From positions 1,560,001 through 1,624,000 of the forward strand of contig NZ_JAUTBJ010000002.1 of the NCBI RefSeq assembly GCF_030819175.1: a stretch of DNA of 64,000 nt, given 5' to 3'. Made by a program: the position numbers and the translations under genes. Within the stretch, counting starts at the first letter, position 1, and each line of letters begins with the position of its first letter. Shown here one piece after another: positions 33,651 through 43,345 of this stretch. The notes beneath the pieces were generated by a model. The model was not told the DNA's origin. It saw nothing but the letters and a program-made list of their open reading frames with translations, and ran no database searches. Source of the stretch: Sphingomonas sp. SORGH_AS_0879. Its GTDB lineage: Bacteria; Pseudomonadota; Alphaproteobacteria; Sphingomonadales; Sphingomonadaceae.

Positions 33651-34366
33651 CCTTTCGCGCGACGATATTGACGCTCTACCCGGAGATGTTTCCCGGACCG
33701 CTTGGCGCTTCGCTGGCGGGGCGGGCGCTGCGGGAGGATCGCTGGGCGCTGGAAGCCGTTCAGATCCGCGACTTCGCGACCGACAAGCATCGCTCGGTCG
33801 ACGATACGCCCGCGGGCGGCGGGGCGGGCATGGTGCTGCGCGCCGATGTGCTGGCGGCGGCGGTGGATTCGGTCGCCGACGACCGGCCCGTTCTGGCGAT
33901 GACACCGCGTGGGCGCCCCCTGACCCAGCCGCGCGTCCGCGAACTGGCGGCGGGGCCGGGCGTCACCGTGTTGTGCGGCCGGTTCGAGGGGTTCGACGAG
34001 CGGCTGTTCGAAGCGCGCGACATCGAACAGGTATCGATCGGCGACTATATCCTGTCGGGGGGTGAGATGGGGGCGCTGGTGCTGCTCGACGCTTGCGTTC
34101 GGCTGCTTCCCGGCGTAATGGGCGCGGCTTCCAGTGGAGTCGAGGAAAGCTTCGAAAGCGGCCTTCTCGAATATCCGCAATATACCCGACCCGCTGAGTG
34201 GGAAGGGCGCACGATCCCTGAGGTGCTGCGATCGGGGGATCATGCGAAAATCGCGGCCTGGCGTCATGCCCGGGCTTGCGAGGATACACGGTCAAGGCGG
34301 CCGGACCTTTGGGAACGTCATGAGGGCGTTCGGGTCGGTCGCCCTCTGGCGCGCGGCGACGATTGA
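33647..34366 (+). CDS. trmD: tRNA (guanosine(37)-N1)-methyltransferase
   Basis: A 239-aa SPOUT methyltransferase. It contains [57 protein letters not shown] and the C-terminal [21 protein letters not shown], matching TrmD throughout. It methylates G37 to prevent frameshifting. The GTG start overlaps the vapC stop as GTGA; translation probably depends on vapC translation. Confidence 0.95.
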   Translation: MTFRATILTLYPEMFPGPLGASLAGRALREDRWALEAVQIRDFATDKHRSVDDTPAGGGAGMVLRADVLAAAVDSVADDRPVLAMTPRGRPLTQPRVRELAAGPGVTVLCGRFEGFDERLFEARDIEQVSIGDYILSGGEMGALVLLDACVRLLPGVMGAASSGVEESFESGLLEYPQYTRPAEWEGRTIPEVLRSGDHAKIAAWRHARACEDTRSRRPDLWERHEGVRVGRPLARGDD

Positions 34367-34377
34367 GGAATAGTGTC

Positions 34378-34770
34378 ATGAACGTGATCCAGCAGATCGA
34401 AGCTGAGCAGATCGCCAAGTTCAACGAGACGAAGAAGATCCCGGAATTCCGCCCCGGCGACACGCTGAAGGTCGGTGTGAAGGTCGTCGAAGGCGAGCGT
34501 ACCCGCGTCCAGTTCTATGAGGGCGTCTGCATCGCCCGCTCGAACAAGGGCATGGGCTCGTCCTTCACCGTCCGCAAGATCTCCTTCGGTGAGGGCGTGG
34601 AGCGCGTCTTCCCGCTCTACTCGCCGAACGTCGACTCGATCGATGTCGTCCGCAAGGGCGCCGTGCGTCGCGCGAAGCTGTACTATCTGCGTGGTCGCAC
34701 CGGCAAGTCGGCGCGTATCGCCGAGCGTCGCGATCCGCGTCCGGCCAAGGGCACTGCCGCCGCCGAGTAA
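34378..34770 (+). CDS. rplS: 50S ribosomal protein L19
   Basis: A 130-aa protein with the bL19 sequence: [60 protein letters not shown]. Follows trmD after 11 nt and ends in an intrinsic terminator. Confidence 0.97.
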   Translation: MNVIQQIEAEQIAKFNETKKIPEFRPGDTLKVGVKVVEGERTRVQFYEGVCIARSNKGMGSSFTVRKISFGEGVERVFPLYSPNVDSIDVVRKGAVRRAKLYYLRGRTGKSARIAERRDPRPAKGTAAAE

Positions 34771-34807
34771 TCGGTCCGGCGGACCCTTTGTGGTTCGACA
34801 GGGAAGG

Positions 34808-34844
34808 GGCGGTGGCACCAGGCGGTGCCGCCGCCCTTTTCTTT
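34808..34844 (+). terminator. Rho-independent terminator of the rplS operon
   Basis: GGCGGTGGCACC pairs with GGTGCCGCCGCC (12 bp with one wobble) and a 4-nt loop, followed by a CTTTTCTTT tract. Very stable. Confidence 0.88.
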
Positions 34845-34903
34845 GGGATATGCCCCGAACCGCAGCCGGCATCATGGCGCGCAGCATCGGTGGTCTTCCC
34901 ATG

Positions 34904-35010
34904 CACTTCGACTTCGCTCAGTGCGAACGGAGGGCAGGGGGACTGGCAGGCGTGTGACCGGGGAGGTGCTCATCCCCAATCCCCGTTCAGCCTGAGCGAA
35001 GTCGAAGGCC
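34904..35010. repeat. Intergenic inverted repeat, family A (copy 2)
   Basis: The left arm contains CACTTCGACTTCGCTCAG and the right arm CCTGAGCGAAGTCGAAGG, as in the copy at 14230-14322. The rest of the 325-nt gap between rplS and the isomerase gene (34771-35095) holds only this element and the rplS terminator. Confidence 0.7.
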
Positions 35011-35095
35011 GAGAGACGAACTGGCCTCAGGGCTTGGTAAGAGCTGAAGCGTGGCCTGATGAATGCCCTCAGACAGAACGCGGGGAAGAGGGGCC

Positions 35096-35737
35096 TCACC
35101 CCCCGAAATTGATCAGCCACACCTTGGGTTCGCCGGTCGGCTTGGGCTTGCCGTCCAGGCGTTTGGCGGTGATCAGGCGGACGGGTTGGAGGATCATCTG
35201 CCCCTTCATCGCGTCCATGCCGCCCCCCGATGGCTTGGCGAGGATCTTCTTGACCGTCTCCATACCTGCGATCACCCGCCCGAACGCGGCATAGCCCGGA
35301 TAGCCCGGCCGCGCATCCATGCCCGGGGTCGGGCCGACGGTGATGAAGAAATTGCCGCCCGCCGATTTGGGTGACTGGCCCCGCGCCATCGAAATGGTCG
35401 CGTCGAGATGCTTGATCCCCGTCTGCGCCGTGGTCTCCAGCGGGAAGGGAGGCAGAATGCGTCGCGCATCGGTCCTAATGCCGCCCTGGACGAACCCCTG
35501 TTTCGGGTTCCGCTTGTCGCGCGCGGCACGGTAGAAGACCGTGCCGTCGAACCGCCCGTCATCGACATAGGCGAGGAAATTGGCGCTGGTCGCGGGCGCA
35601 TGACGCGTGTCGAGCGCAACGACGATCGACCCTTCCGAGGTGTTGAGCTGGACCCGGACATAGCCGGGGCGGGGGACATTCTGATTGGCGGGCGCGGCTG
35701 CGGTCAACAGCGCGAGGAGGGGCAACGCATACTTCAT
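35096..35737 (-). CDS. Peptidyl-prolyl cis-trans isomerase, cyclophilin type (exported)
   Basis: A 213-aa protein with a signal peptide (MKYALPLLALLTAAAPANQN) and a cyclophilin core: VQLNTSEGSIVVALDTRHAPATSANF, FDGTVFYRA, GFVQGGI, ISMARGQSPKSAGGNFFITV. It is probably a periplasmic foldase, since it is clearly exported. The family's Arg before the catalytic Phe is replaced by Tyr-Arg-Ala in this region (VFYRAARD). Start ATG 35735-35737; longer frames upstream are not cyclophilin-like. Confidence 0.88.
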   Translation of the reverse strand: MKYALPLLALLTAAAPANQNVPRPGYVRVQLNTSEGSIVVALDTRHAPATSANFLAYVDDGRFDGTVFYRAARDKRNPKQGFVQGGIRTDARRILPPFPLETTAQTGIKHLDATISMARGQSPKSAGGNFFITVGPTPGMDARPGYPGYAAFGRVIAGMETVKKILAKPSGGGMDAMKGQMILQPVRLITAKRLDGKPKPTGEPKVWLINFGG

Positions 35738-35867
35738 GCGCGTCCGATTACCCTTTCCGACGGCGATTGTGGAGGGGCGGCCTGACCGGGAATTCACCGA
35801 CCCGACACGCCGTGGATACGGCGCAAGGCCGAGGATGGAAGCAAAGGATGGGTTAGGGAGACAGGAC

Positions 35868-36518
35868 ATGCGGTCGCTTCGGGTCTTGGCCTTATCGGTC
35901 TGCGTCATCACGGCGCCGGTCGCAGCGCATCCCCCTCAGCCCTTTGACCAGGGTGACCAACCGATCACGCCCGAGCGTCTCCAGGCTGCGGCGGTGCTCG
36001 TCACCCCGGTTACGCAAGGAGACGCGAAAAGTGTGGAAGCGCCGTTCCTGGCCATGGGCAAAGAGGAGTTCGCCAGGGGGATCGCCGGGCTCCCTGCGCC
36101 GCAGCAAGCCAGAGCGGCCAGGGACTTCGACGCGGCCTTCGATAAGGTCTGGCAGCGCAATGTGCGGCGAGCGCATGATGATCTGGTCCGCTATTACGCC
36201 GCGAACCTGAGCGATGCCGAGATCGCCACGCTGACTGCCTTTTTCGCGACAGGCATCGGCTACCGGCAATTCCATCATCGCGAACCGCTGACCGCCGAGG
36301 ATCGTCAGGCGTTCAAGCAAGCGATGACGCAGCGGCCCGAGGTCGCCAAATGGGTCAAGCTCGGGATGGATATGTTCCAGAAGGAAATTGCCGAATTCCG
36401 ACCGCGACTGATCGCAGTGCGCAGTGATTTGAATGCCGAGCTATGCCCGCGACTGGCGCGTGATCGCATTCCCGTCTCGATATGTCCGCCGATCCGGTCG
36501 GGTCGTCAGGGCAACTGA
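35868..36518 (+). CDS. Exported DUF2059-like protein of unknown function
   Basis: A 216-aa protein with a signal peptide (MRSLRVLALSVCVITAPVAA). Residues about 100-125 (LVRYYAANLSDAEIATLTAF, then FFATGIGYR) resemble the DUF2059 pattern of an amphipathic helix ending in a GxxxY motif. Two Cys lie near the C-terminus (ELCPRL, ICPP). A strong ribosome-binding site (GGGAGACAGG) supports ATG 35868. Function unknown. Confidence 0.65.
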   Translation: MRSLRVLALSVCVITAPVAAHPPQPFDQGDQPITPERLQAAAVLVTPVTQGDAKSVEAPFLAMGKEEFARGIAGLPAPQQARAARDFDAAFDKVWQRNVRRAHDDLVRYYAANLSDAEIATLTAFFATGIGYRQFHHREPLTAEDRQAFKQAMTQRPEVAKWVKLGMDMFQKEIAEFRPRLIAVRSDLNAELCPRLARDRIPVSICPPIRSGRQGN

Positions 36519-36552
36519 AACCCGCCGCCCCAACCCCCGCCGCCGCGGGAAT

Positions 36553-36588
36553 GAAAAAGCCGCCGATCCTTCGACCGGCGGCTTTTTC
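36553..36588. terminator. Bidirectional terminator between a DUF2059-like gene and rpoD
   Basis: AAAAAGCCGCCG on the left pairs with CGGCGGCTTTTT on the right around a 10-nt loop, giving A and T tracts on both sides. It ends both convergent transcripts. Confidence 0.88.
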
Positions 36589-36608
36589 GATCAGCATTTG
36601 CTACGATC

Positions 36609-38636
<2,028 letters not shown>

Positions 38637-38778
38637 CAAATGCCCTCGGGTCTCAATGCCCGGCCTCTGTCACACCGCTTGCCGATCATGCAAGCGGGTG
38701 AGAGGGCCATGCGTAATTTTCCAGTGTGGACGCAACGCGCCCAATATGCCCCGGATATGGGGCGCGGGGTGGCCTGTA

Positions 38779-40626
38779 TCAAGCGGCCTCCCCGGCTTGC
38801 TTGTCCGCCAGATCGCGGGCCGCCTCCAGCCAGCGATACAGTTGGTCGAGCGATTGCGCGTGCGCCGCATGACACCGCGTCTGCTCGGCGAAGCGATCCT
38901 CGGTCATGTCGGACTGGAACGCCTGCACCGCGCGCTCGCGATTGGTGCGCGTCTCGCTTTCCTCCAGCATCACCTCGATGACCTTTTCCAGATCGCGCAC
39001 GGCGATGGCGGGATCGCTGGCCTTGCTGAAGAAGCTGAACGCCAGGTCGCGGGTATAGTCGCGCGCGTCGATCGGGTGGACGTCGGTGGTCGCCATGATC
39101 TGCTCGATCAGGCTTTCCGCCTCGGCCGCGTCTTTCCGCGACAGATGCGGGTCGTTGACCGCCGCGTCGAGCAGATGGTGCCGCCAGGCGTCGAGATAGC
39201 GGTCGCCCATATCCAACCGGCTGAGTTCGTCCATGTACCGGCACAATACATGCGGATAGCGCATCAGCCCCAGCAGCACCGCGCGTTTCAGGCTGTATTC
39301 GACCCCGCGCCCGACATGGCGATTGGCTTCGGCCACCGCCTGATGCACCGCCGCCGCATTGACCCGACGGATGCCGAAAATGTCGAAATAGCGCGACATC
39401 ATCGCGCGCTTATATTCGTAGGCCAGATCCTTGTGCGGGATCTGCTGCGCCAGTTCCTCCAGCCGCTGTTTCAGCGCGGCGCGGCCCTCGGGCGTGTCGG
39501 TCTGGGCCTGCGCGATCTCGGACTGCCAGAGCAGGTCGCTGAGCGGGGTGGCGCGGGCCAGCACCGCCTCGAACCCCGCCGCGCCCTTTTCCTGGACCAG
39601 ATCGTCGGGATCCTGGCCCTGGGGCAGGGTGACGAAGGACAGGCTGCGACCCGGCTGGAGCAGCGGCAGCGCCCGCTGCGCGGCGCGGATCGCGGCCTTT
39701 TGTCCCGCCGCGTCGCCGTCGAAGCAGAGCGTCGGCACATCGACCATCCGCCACAGCCGCTCCAGCTGATGTTCGGTCAGCGCGGTGCCGAGCGGCGCGA
39801 CCGCTTCCTCGATCCCGGCCTGGGCGAGGGCGATCACGTCCATATAGCCCTCGACCACCAGCACGCGGCCGGACTTGCGCACGGCGGGCGCGGCGCGGTC
39901 GAGATTGTAGAGCGTGCGCCCCTTGTCGAAGAGGGGCGTGTCGGGCGAGTTGAGGTATTTGGGCTCGCCCTCGCCGATGATCCGGCCACCGAACGCGATC
40001 ACTCGCCCGCGCGCGTCGCGGATCGGGATCATCAACCGGCCGCGGAACCGGTCGTAAGGGGCCTTGCCGTCGACCTTGATCAGCAGCCCGCACTCGATCA
40101 GCGCCGGGTCGCCATAACTTTCAAGCGCCGCCTTCAGTTTGCCCCGGCTGTCGGGCGCGAAGCCCAGGCCGAAGGTGCGCGCCGTCTCGGGCGACACCCG
40201 GCGGCGGGTCAGGAGTTCGCGGGCGTCGCCGCCAGACAGGCCGCCCAGTTGCTCGGAGAACCAGTTCGCCGCATCGGCCATCGCATCGTGCAGGCCCTTG
40301 GCGCGCTCCGCCTTTTGCGCGGCGCGGCGGTCCTGCGCGGGCATGTCGAGCCCGGCGGCCTGTGCCAGTTCCTTGACCGCGTCGATGAAGGGCAGGCCGC
40401 GCTGGTCGGTCATCCAGCGAATGGCATCGCCATGCGCCGAACAGCCGAAGCAATGGTAGAAGCCCTTGTCGTCGTTGACGTAGAAGCTGGGCGTCTTTTC
40501 GTTATGGAAGGGGCAGCAGCCCTTATATTCCCGGCCGGCCTTTTGCAGCTTCACCGTCTTGCCGATCAGCGCCGACAGACTGGTCCGAGCGCGTAGCTCG
40601 TCAAGGAATTGCGGGGTCAGGCTCAT
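38779..40626 (-). CDS. dnaG: DNA primase DnaG
   Basis: A 615-aa primase. The N-terminal zinc ribbon is CCPFHNEKTPSFYVNDDKGF then YHCFGC; the RNA polymerase domain has FRGRLMIPIRDARGRVIAFGG; the TOPRIM domain has VVEGYMDVIALAQAGI and FDGDAAG. The C-terminal helicase-binding domain is present but divergent. Start ATG 40624-40626; the frame opens 16 codons earlier without family similarity. Confidence 0.97.
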   Translation of the reverse strand: MSLTPQFLDELRARTSLSALIGKTVKLQKAGREYKGCCPFHNEKTPSFYVNDDKGFYHCFGCSAHGDAIRWMTDQRGLPFIDAVKELAQAAGLDMPAQDRRAAQKAERAKGLHDAMADAANWFSEQLGGLSGGDARELLTRRRVSPETARTFGLGFAPDSRGKLKAALESYGDPALIECGLLIKVDGKAPYDRFRGRLMIPIRDARGRVIAFGGRIIGEGEPKYLNSPDTPLFDKGRTLYNLDRAAPAVRKSGRVLVVEGYMDVIALAQAGIEEAVAPLGTALTEHQLERLWRMVDVPTLCFDGDAAGQKAAIRAAQRALPLLQPGRSLSFVTLPQGQDPDDLVQEKGAAGFEAVLARATPLSDLLWQSEIAQAQTDTPEGRAALKQRLEELAQQIPHKDLAYEYKRAMMSRYFDIFGIRRVNAAAVHQAVAEANRHVGRGVEYSLKRAVLLGLMRYPHVLCRYMDELSRLDMGDRYLDAWRHHLLDAAVNDPHLSRKDAAEAESLIEQIMATTDVHPIDARDYTRDLAFSFFSKASDPAIAVRDLEKVIEVMLEESETRTNRERAVQAFQSDMTEDRFAEQTRCHAAHAQSLDQLYRWLEAARDLADKQAGEAA

Positions 40627-40705
40627 GGCGTCCGCGCGATTATAATGTGTAGCGGGGAAGGGGTGTTTTGGCAAGGGTCAGGGTGTTGTGGATGGTCCGG
40701 GATAG

Positions 40706-40807
40706 CCCTCCCCCAGCCCCTCCCGCTTGCGGGAGGGGAGTTGTTCAGGCTGTCCGACCGCGGCTTGCGCTTCCCCTCCCGCAGGCGGGAGGGGATTGAG
40801 GGGAGGG
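40706..40807. repeat. Intergenic inverted repeat, family B (copy 2)
   Basis: The left arm includes CCCCTCCCGCTTGCGGGAGG (itself a hairpin), the right arm CCCCTCCCGCAGGCGGGAGG, and the outer CCCTCCCCCAGCCCC/GATTGAGGGGAGGG parts are roughly complementary. The right half overlaps the 3' end of the DUF559 ORF and supplies its C-terminal residues. Confidence 0.75.
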
Positions 40808-41323
40808 CCTATCCGCGAGCGTTCGCTCGATGGTCGCGACGACGCCATCGAGGTTGCCCAGAACATCGTTGTTCCAGAAGCGGATAACCCGCCAGCCCTG
40901 TACTTCGAGGTAGCGGGTCCGGGCTTCGTCGTAGGCGACGCGCTCGCCGTGCTGGCCGCCGTCGACTTCGACGATGAGCTTTTCGGAGCGGGCGGCGAAG
41001 TCGGCGATGTACGGACCTATAGTGACCTGTCGGTTGAAGCGGACGCCTGAAACCTGACGGCGGGATAGCACCCGCCATAACCTTCGCTCCGCATCGGTCG
41101 GGTTCAGGCGGAGTTCTCGAGCGCGCTTCGTAGGGCGGTTTTCGCGGAAGGGTCGCGGGCCCTCCCCTCGGTCCCCTCCCGCCTGCGGGAGGGGATGCGT
41201 TTGTGGTGGAGGGTATCCCTCTCCCCACAACCCGTCAGGCTCCCCTCCCGCAGGCGGGAGGGGTTGGGGGAGGGGACTCCGCTCGCGATCAATCCGATCC
41301 ACCCGCCCCACGCCCCCAGTCAC
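40745..41323 (-). CDS. DUF559 (endonuclease-like) domain protein bracketed by repeats
   Basis: The open frame is 192 aa, but only residues ~55-165 look like DUF559: RPTKRARELRLNPTDAERRL, GPYIADFAARSEKLIVEVDGG, QHGERVAYDEARTRYLEVQGW and RVIRFWNNDVLGNLDGVVATI. DUF559 is related to Vsr-type very-short-patch endonucleases; D and E/D residues in IADF and VEVDGGQH could bind metal. The first ~50 and last ~20 residues are encoded by family B repeats at 41160-41275 and 40706-40807. The true start is unclear. Its function is unknown. Confidence 0.7.
   Translation of the reverse strand: MTGGVGRVDRIDRERSPLPQPLPPAGGEPDGLWGEGYPPPQTHPLPQAGGDRGEGPRPFRENRPTKRARELRLNPTDAERRLWRVLSRRQVSGVRFNRQVTIGPYIADFAARSEKLIVEVDGGQHGERVAYDEARTRYLEVQGWRVIRFWNNDVLGNLDGVVATIERTLADRPSPQSPPACGRGSASRGRTA
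41160..41275. repeat. Intergenic inverted repeat, family B (copy 3)
   Basis: Left part contains CCCCTCCCGCCTGCGGGAGG, right part CCCCTCCCGCAGGCGGGAGG, each a hairpin. Together with copy 2 it flanks the DUF559 core (about 40808-41159). Confidence 0.75.
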
Positions 41324-41324
41324 A

Positions 41325-41777
41325 TCACGCCAGCGAAGCCTTCACCAGCCCGCTCGCCTTGCTCATGTCCAGCACCGCCGCATGGCGCGCCTTCAACTCG
41401 GCCATCACCCGGCCCATATCCTTCATGCCGCTCGCCCCGATCTCCGCCTTGATCGCCTCGATCGCGGCCTTGGTCTCGTCCTCGGTCAGCGTCTGCGGCA
41501 GGAAGCGCTCGATCACCGCGACCTCGGCCTTTTCGGCATCGGCCAGTTCCTGGCGGCCGCCCTGTTCGTACATGGCGATCGATTCGCGGCGCTGCTTGAC
41601 CATTTTTTGCAGCACTTCGATCACGACCATGTCGTCATCGGCGGGCGCGGTCCCGGTGCGGAGTTCGATGTCGCGGTTCTTGATGGCGGCCTGGATCAGG
41701 CTGATCGCCGCGCGGCTTTCCTTGTCGCCAGCCTTCATGGCGGCCACCTGCGCGGCCTTGATGTCGTCGCGAATCAT
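41325..41777 (-). CDS. yqeY: GatB/YqeY-domain protein
   Basis: A 150-aa all-helical protein with the YqeY domain: MIRDDIKAAQVAAMKAGDKE, SLIQAAIKNRDIEL, the central QKMVKQRRESIAMYEQGGRQ, and the C-terminal segment GASGMKDMGRVMAELKARHA. The same tail domain occurs in the GatB subunit of Glu-tRNA-Gln amidotransferase. It lies between carA (divergent) and dnaG, a conserved alphaproteobacterial order here interrupted by the DUF559 element. Confidence 0.88.
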   Translation of the reverse strand: MIRDDIKAAQVAAMKAGDKESRAAISLIQAAIKNRDIELRTGTAPADDDMVVIEVLQKMVKQRRESIAMYEQGGRQELADAEKAEVAVIERFLPQTLTEDETKAAIEAIKAEIGASGMKDMGRVMAELKARHAAVLDMSKASGLVKASLA

Positions 41778-41917
41778 GTTTTGTCCGTCTTGTCTGAAAG
41801 GCGGGGACGATAGCCGATCGAAGCAATTCCGTGAACCGGTTGACGGATGGCTCCCCGGTGTCTAGCGGACGCCACTTAGCGACATTGCAGACATTTTAGC
41901 AGGAGTGCCCGCCGATC

Positions 41918-43111
41918 ATGGCCGACGCCAAGCCATTCGCCATGCCCGAAAAGCCTGAAGGCGCCACGGGTGTTCTCGTTCTGGCGAACGGAGACGTGTT
42001 GTGGGGGCGCGGTTTCGGCGTCGAGGGTGATGCCGTCGGAGAGGTGTGCTTCCACACCGCGATGACCGGCTATCAGGAGATCATGACCGACCCGTCCTTC
42101 GCGGGCCAGATCATTACCTTCACCTTCCCGCATATCGGCAACGTCGGCGCCAACCCCGACGATATCGAGGCGGACGCGCCGCACGCGCTGGGCATGATCG
42201 TCCGCGAGGATCCGACCGCCCCGTCCAATTTCCGCGCGATGGAGAATCTCGCCGGGTGGATGGCGCGGCATAACCGCATCGGCCTCGCGGGCATCGACAC
42301 CCGCGCGCTGACCCGCCGCATCCGGGCAGGCGGCGCGCCCAACGGCGTGATCGCGCATTCGGCTTCGGGCGAGTTCGACATCGCCGCACTGCTGGACAAG
42401 GCGCGTGCCTGGCCGGGGCTGGAGGGCATGGATCTCGCCAAGGACGTGTCGACCGAGCTGCATTATGGCTGGGGAGAGACGCGCGAGGGCGGCCTGTGGC
42501 GGCTGGGCTTCGGCTATGCCGGTGCCGAGGGCGAGGATCGCCCGCACGTCGTCGCGATCGATTATGGCAGCAAGCACAACATCTTCCGCAACCTGGTTCA
42601 GGCCGGTGCGAAGGTGTCGGTGGTCCCCGCCACCGCCTCCTATGAGGATGTCATGGCGCTGAACCCGGACGGCATCTTCCTGTCCAACGGCCCCGGCGAT
42701 CCGGCGGCGACGGGCGAATACACCGTGCCGGTGATCCGCCAGCTGCTCGACACGGGCAAGCCGCTGTTCGGCATTTGCCTGGGCCACCAGCTTCTGGGTC
42801 TGGCGGTCGGCGCCAAGACGACCAAGATGCACCAGGGCCATCGCGGCGCGAACCACCCGGTCAAGCGCCTGTCCGACGGTCTGGTCGAGATCACCAGCAT
42901 GAACCACGGCTTCGCGGTCGAGCGCGAGACGCTGCCTGCGAACGCGCGCGAGACACATGTGTCGTTGTTCGACGGGTCGAATGCGGGTCTGGAACTGACC
43001 GACCGCCCGGCCTTCTCGGTCCAGTACCACCCCGAAGCCTCGCCGGGGCCGCAGGACAGCTTCTATCTGTTCGAGCGGTTCGTGGGGTCGCTTCGACCGG
43101 ACGCCGCCTGA
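41918..43111 (+). CDS. carA: Carbamoyl-phosphate synthase small subunit (glutaminase)
   Basis: A 397-aa subunit. N-terminal CPSase_sm_chain domain (GVLVLANGDVLWGRGFGVEG) and C-terminal class I glutamine amidotransferase with the nucleophile Cys in GICLGHQLLGLA and the His/Glu in QYHPEASPGP. It supplies ammonia to CarB for arginine and pyrimidine synthesis. Divergent from yqeY across 140 bp with no obvious gene. Confidence 0.97.
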   Translation: MADAKPFAMPEKPEGATGVLVLANGDVLWGRGFGVEGDAVGEVCFHTAMTGYQEIMTDPSFAGQIITFTFPHIGNVGANPDDIEADAPHALGMIVREDPTAPSNFRAMENLAGWMARHNRIGLAGIDTRALTRRIRAGGAPNGVIAHSASGEFDIAALLDKARAWPGLEGMDLAKDVSTELHYGWGETREGGLWRLGFGYAGAEGEDRPHVVAIDYGSKHNIFRNLVQAGAKVSVVPATASYEDVMALNPDGIFLSNGPGDPAATGEYTVPVIRQLLDTGKPLFGICLGHQLLGLAVGAKTTKMHQGHRGANHPVKRLSDGLVEITSMNHGFAVERETLPANARETHVSLFDGSNAGLELTDRPAFSVQYHPEASPGPQDSFYLFERFVGSLRPDAA

Positions 43112-43344
43112 TGGCCGTGATCCGGCACATGAAACTGCTGAGCCAAGGCAGTGAGCGTCCGCAACCGGAGTGTGCCGCCGCTATAGTGCCGCTAGAGATC
43201 GCTGGGGAGCGCTTCCTACAGATCAATAGCTATGGCTCGACTGATAGAGTGCATGTCGGCGCACGCAGCCAGAACATGCGATTGACCAAAGAAGCCTACG
43301 ACCAGCTTGTTGAGCTTGGTCGCAAACATTTCGGCGAGAAATAA
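43111..43344 (+). CDS. Conserved-looking 77-aa protein between carA and carB
   Basis: Begins [20 protein letters not shown] with its ATG overlapping the carA stop (TGATG). The rest, [20 protein letters not shown] and [20 protein letters not shown], looks like a small soluble alpha/beta protein. No domain recognised. It is cotranscribed with carA and carB (1-nt gap to carB), but a link to carbamoyl phosphate synthesis is not shown. Confidence 0.65.
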   Translation: MAVIRHMKLLSQGSERPQPECAAAIVPLEIAGERFLQINSYGSTDRVHVGARSQNMRLTKEAYDQLVELGRKHFGEK

Positions 43345-43345
43345 G

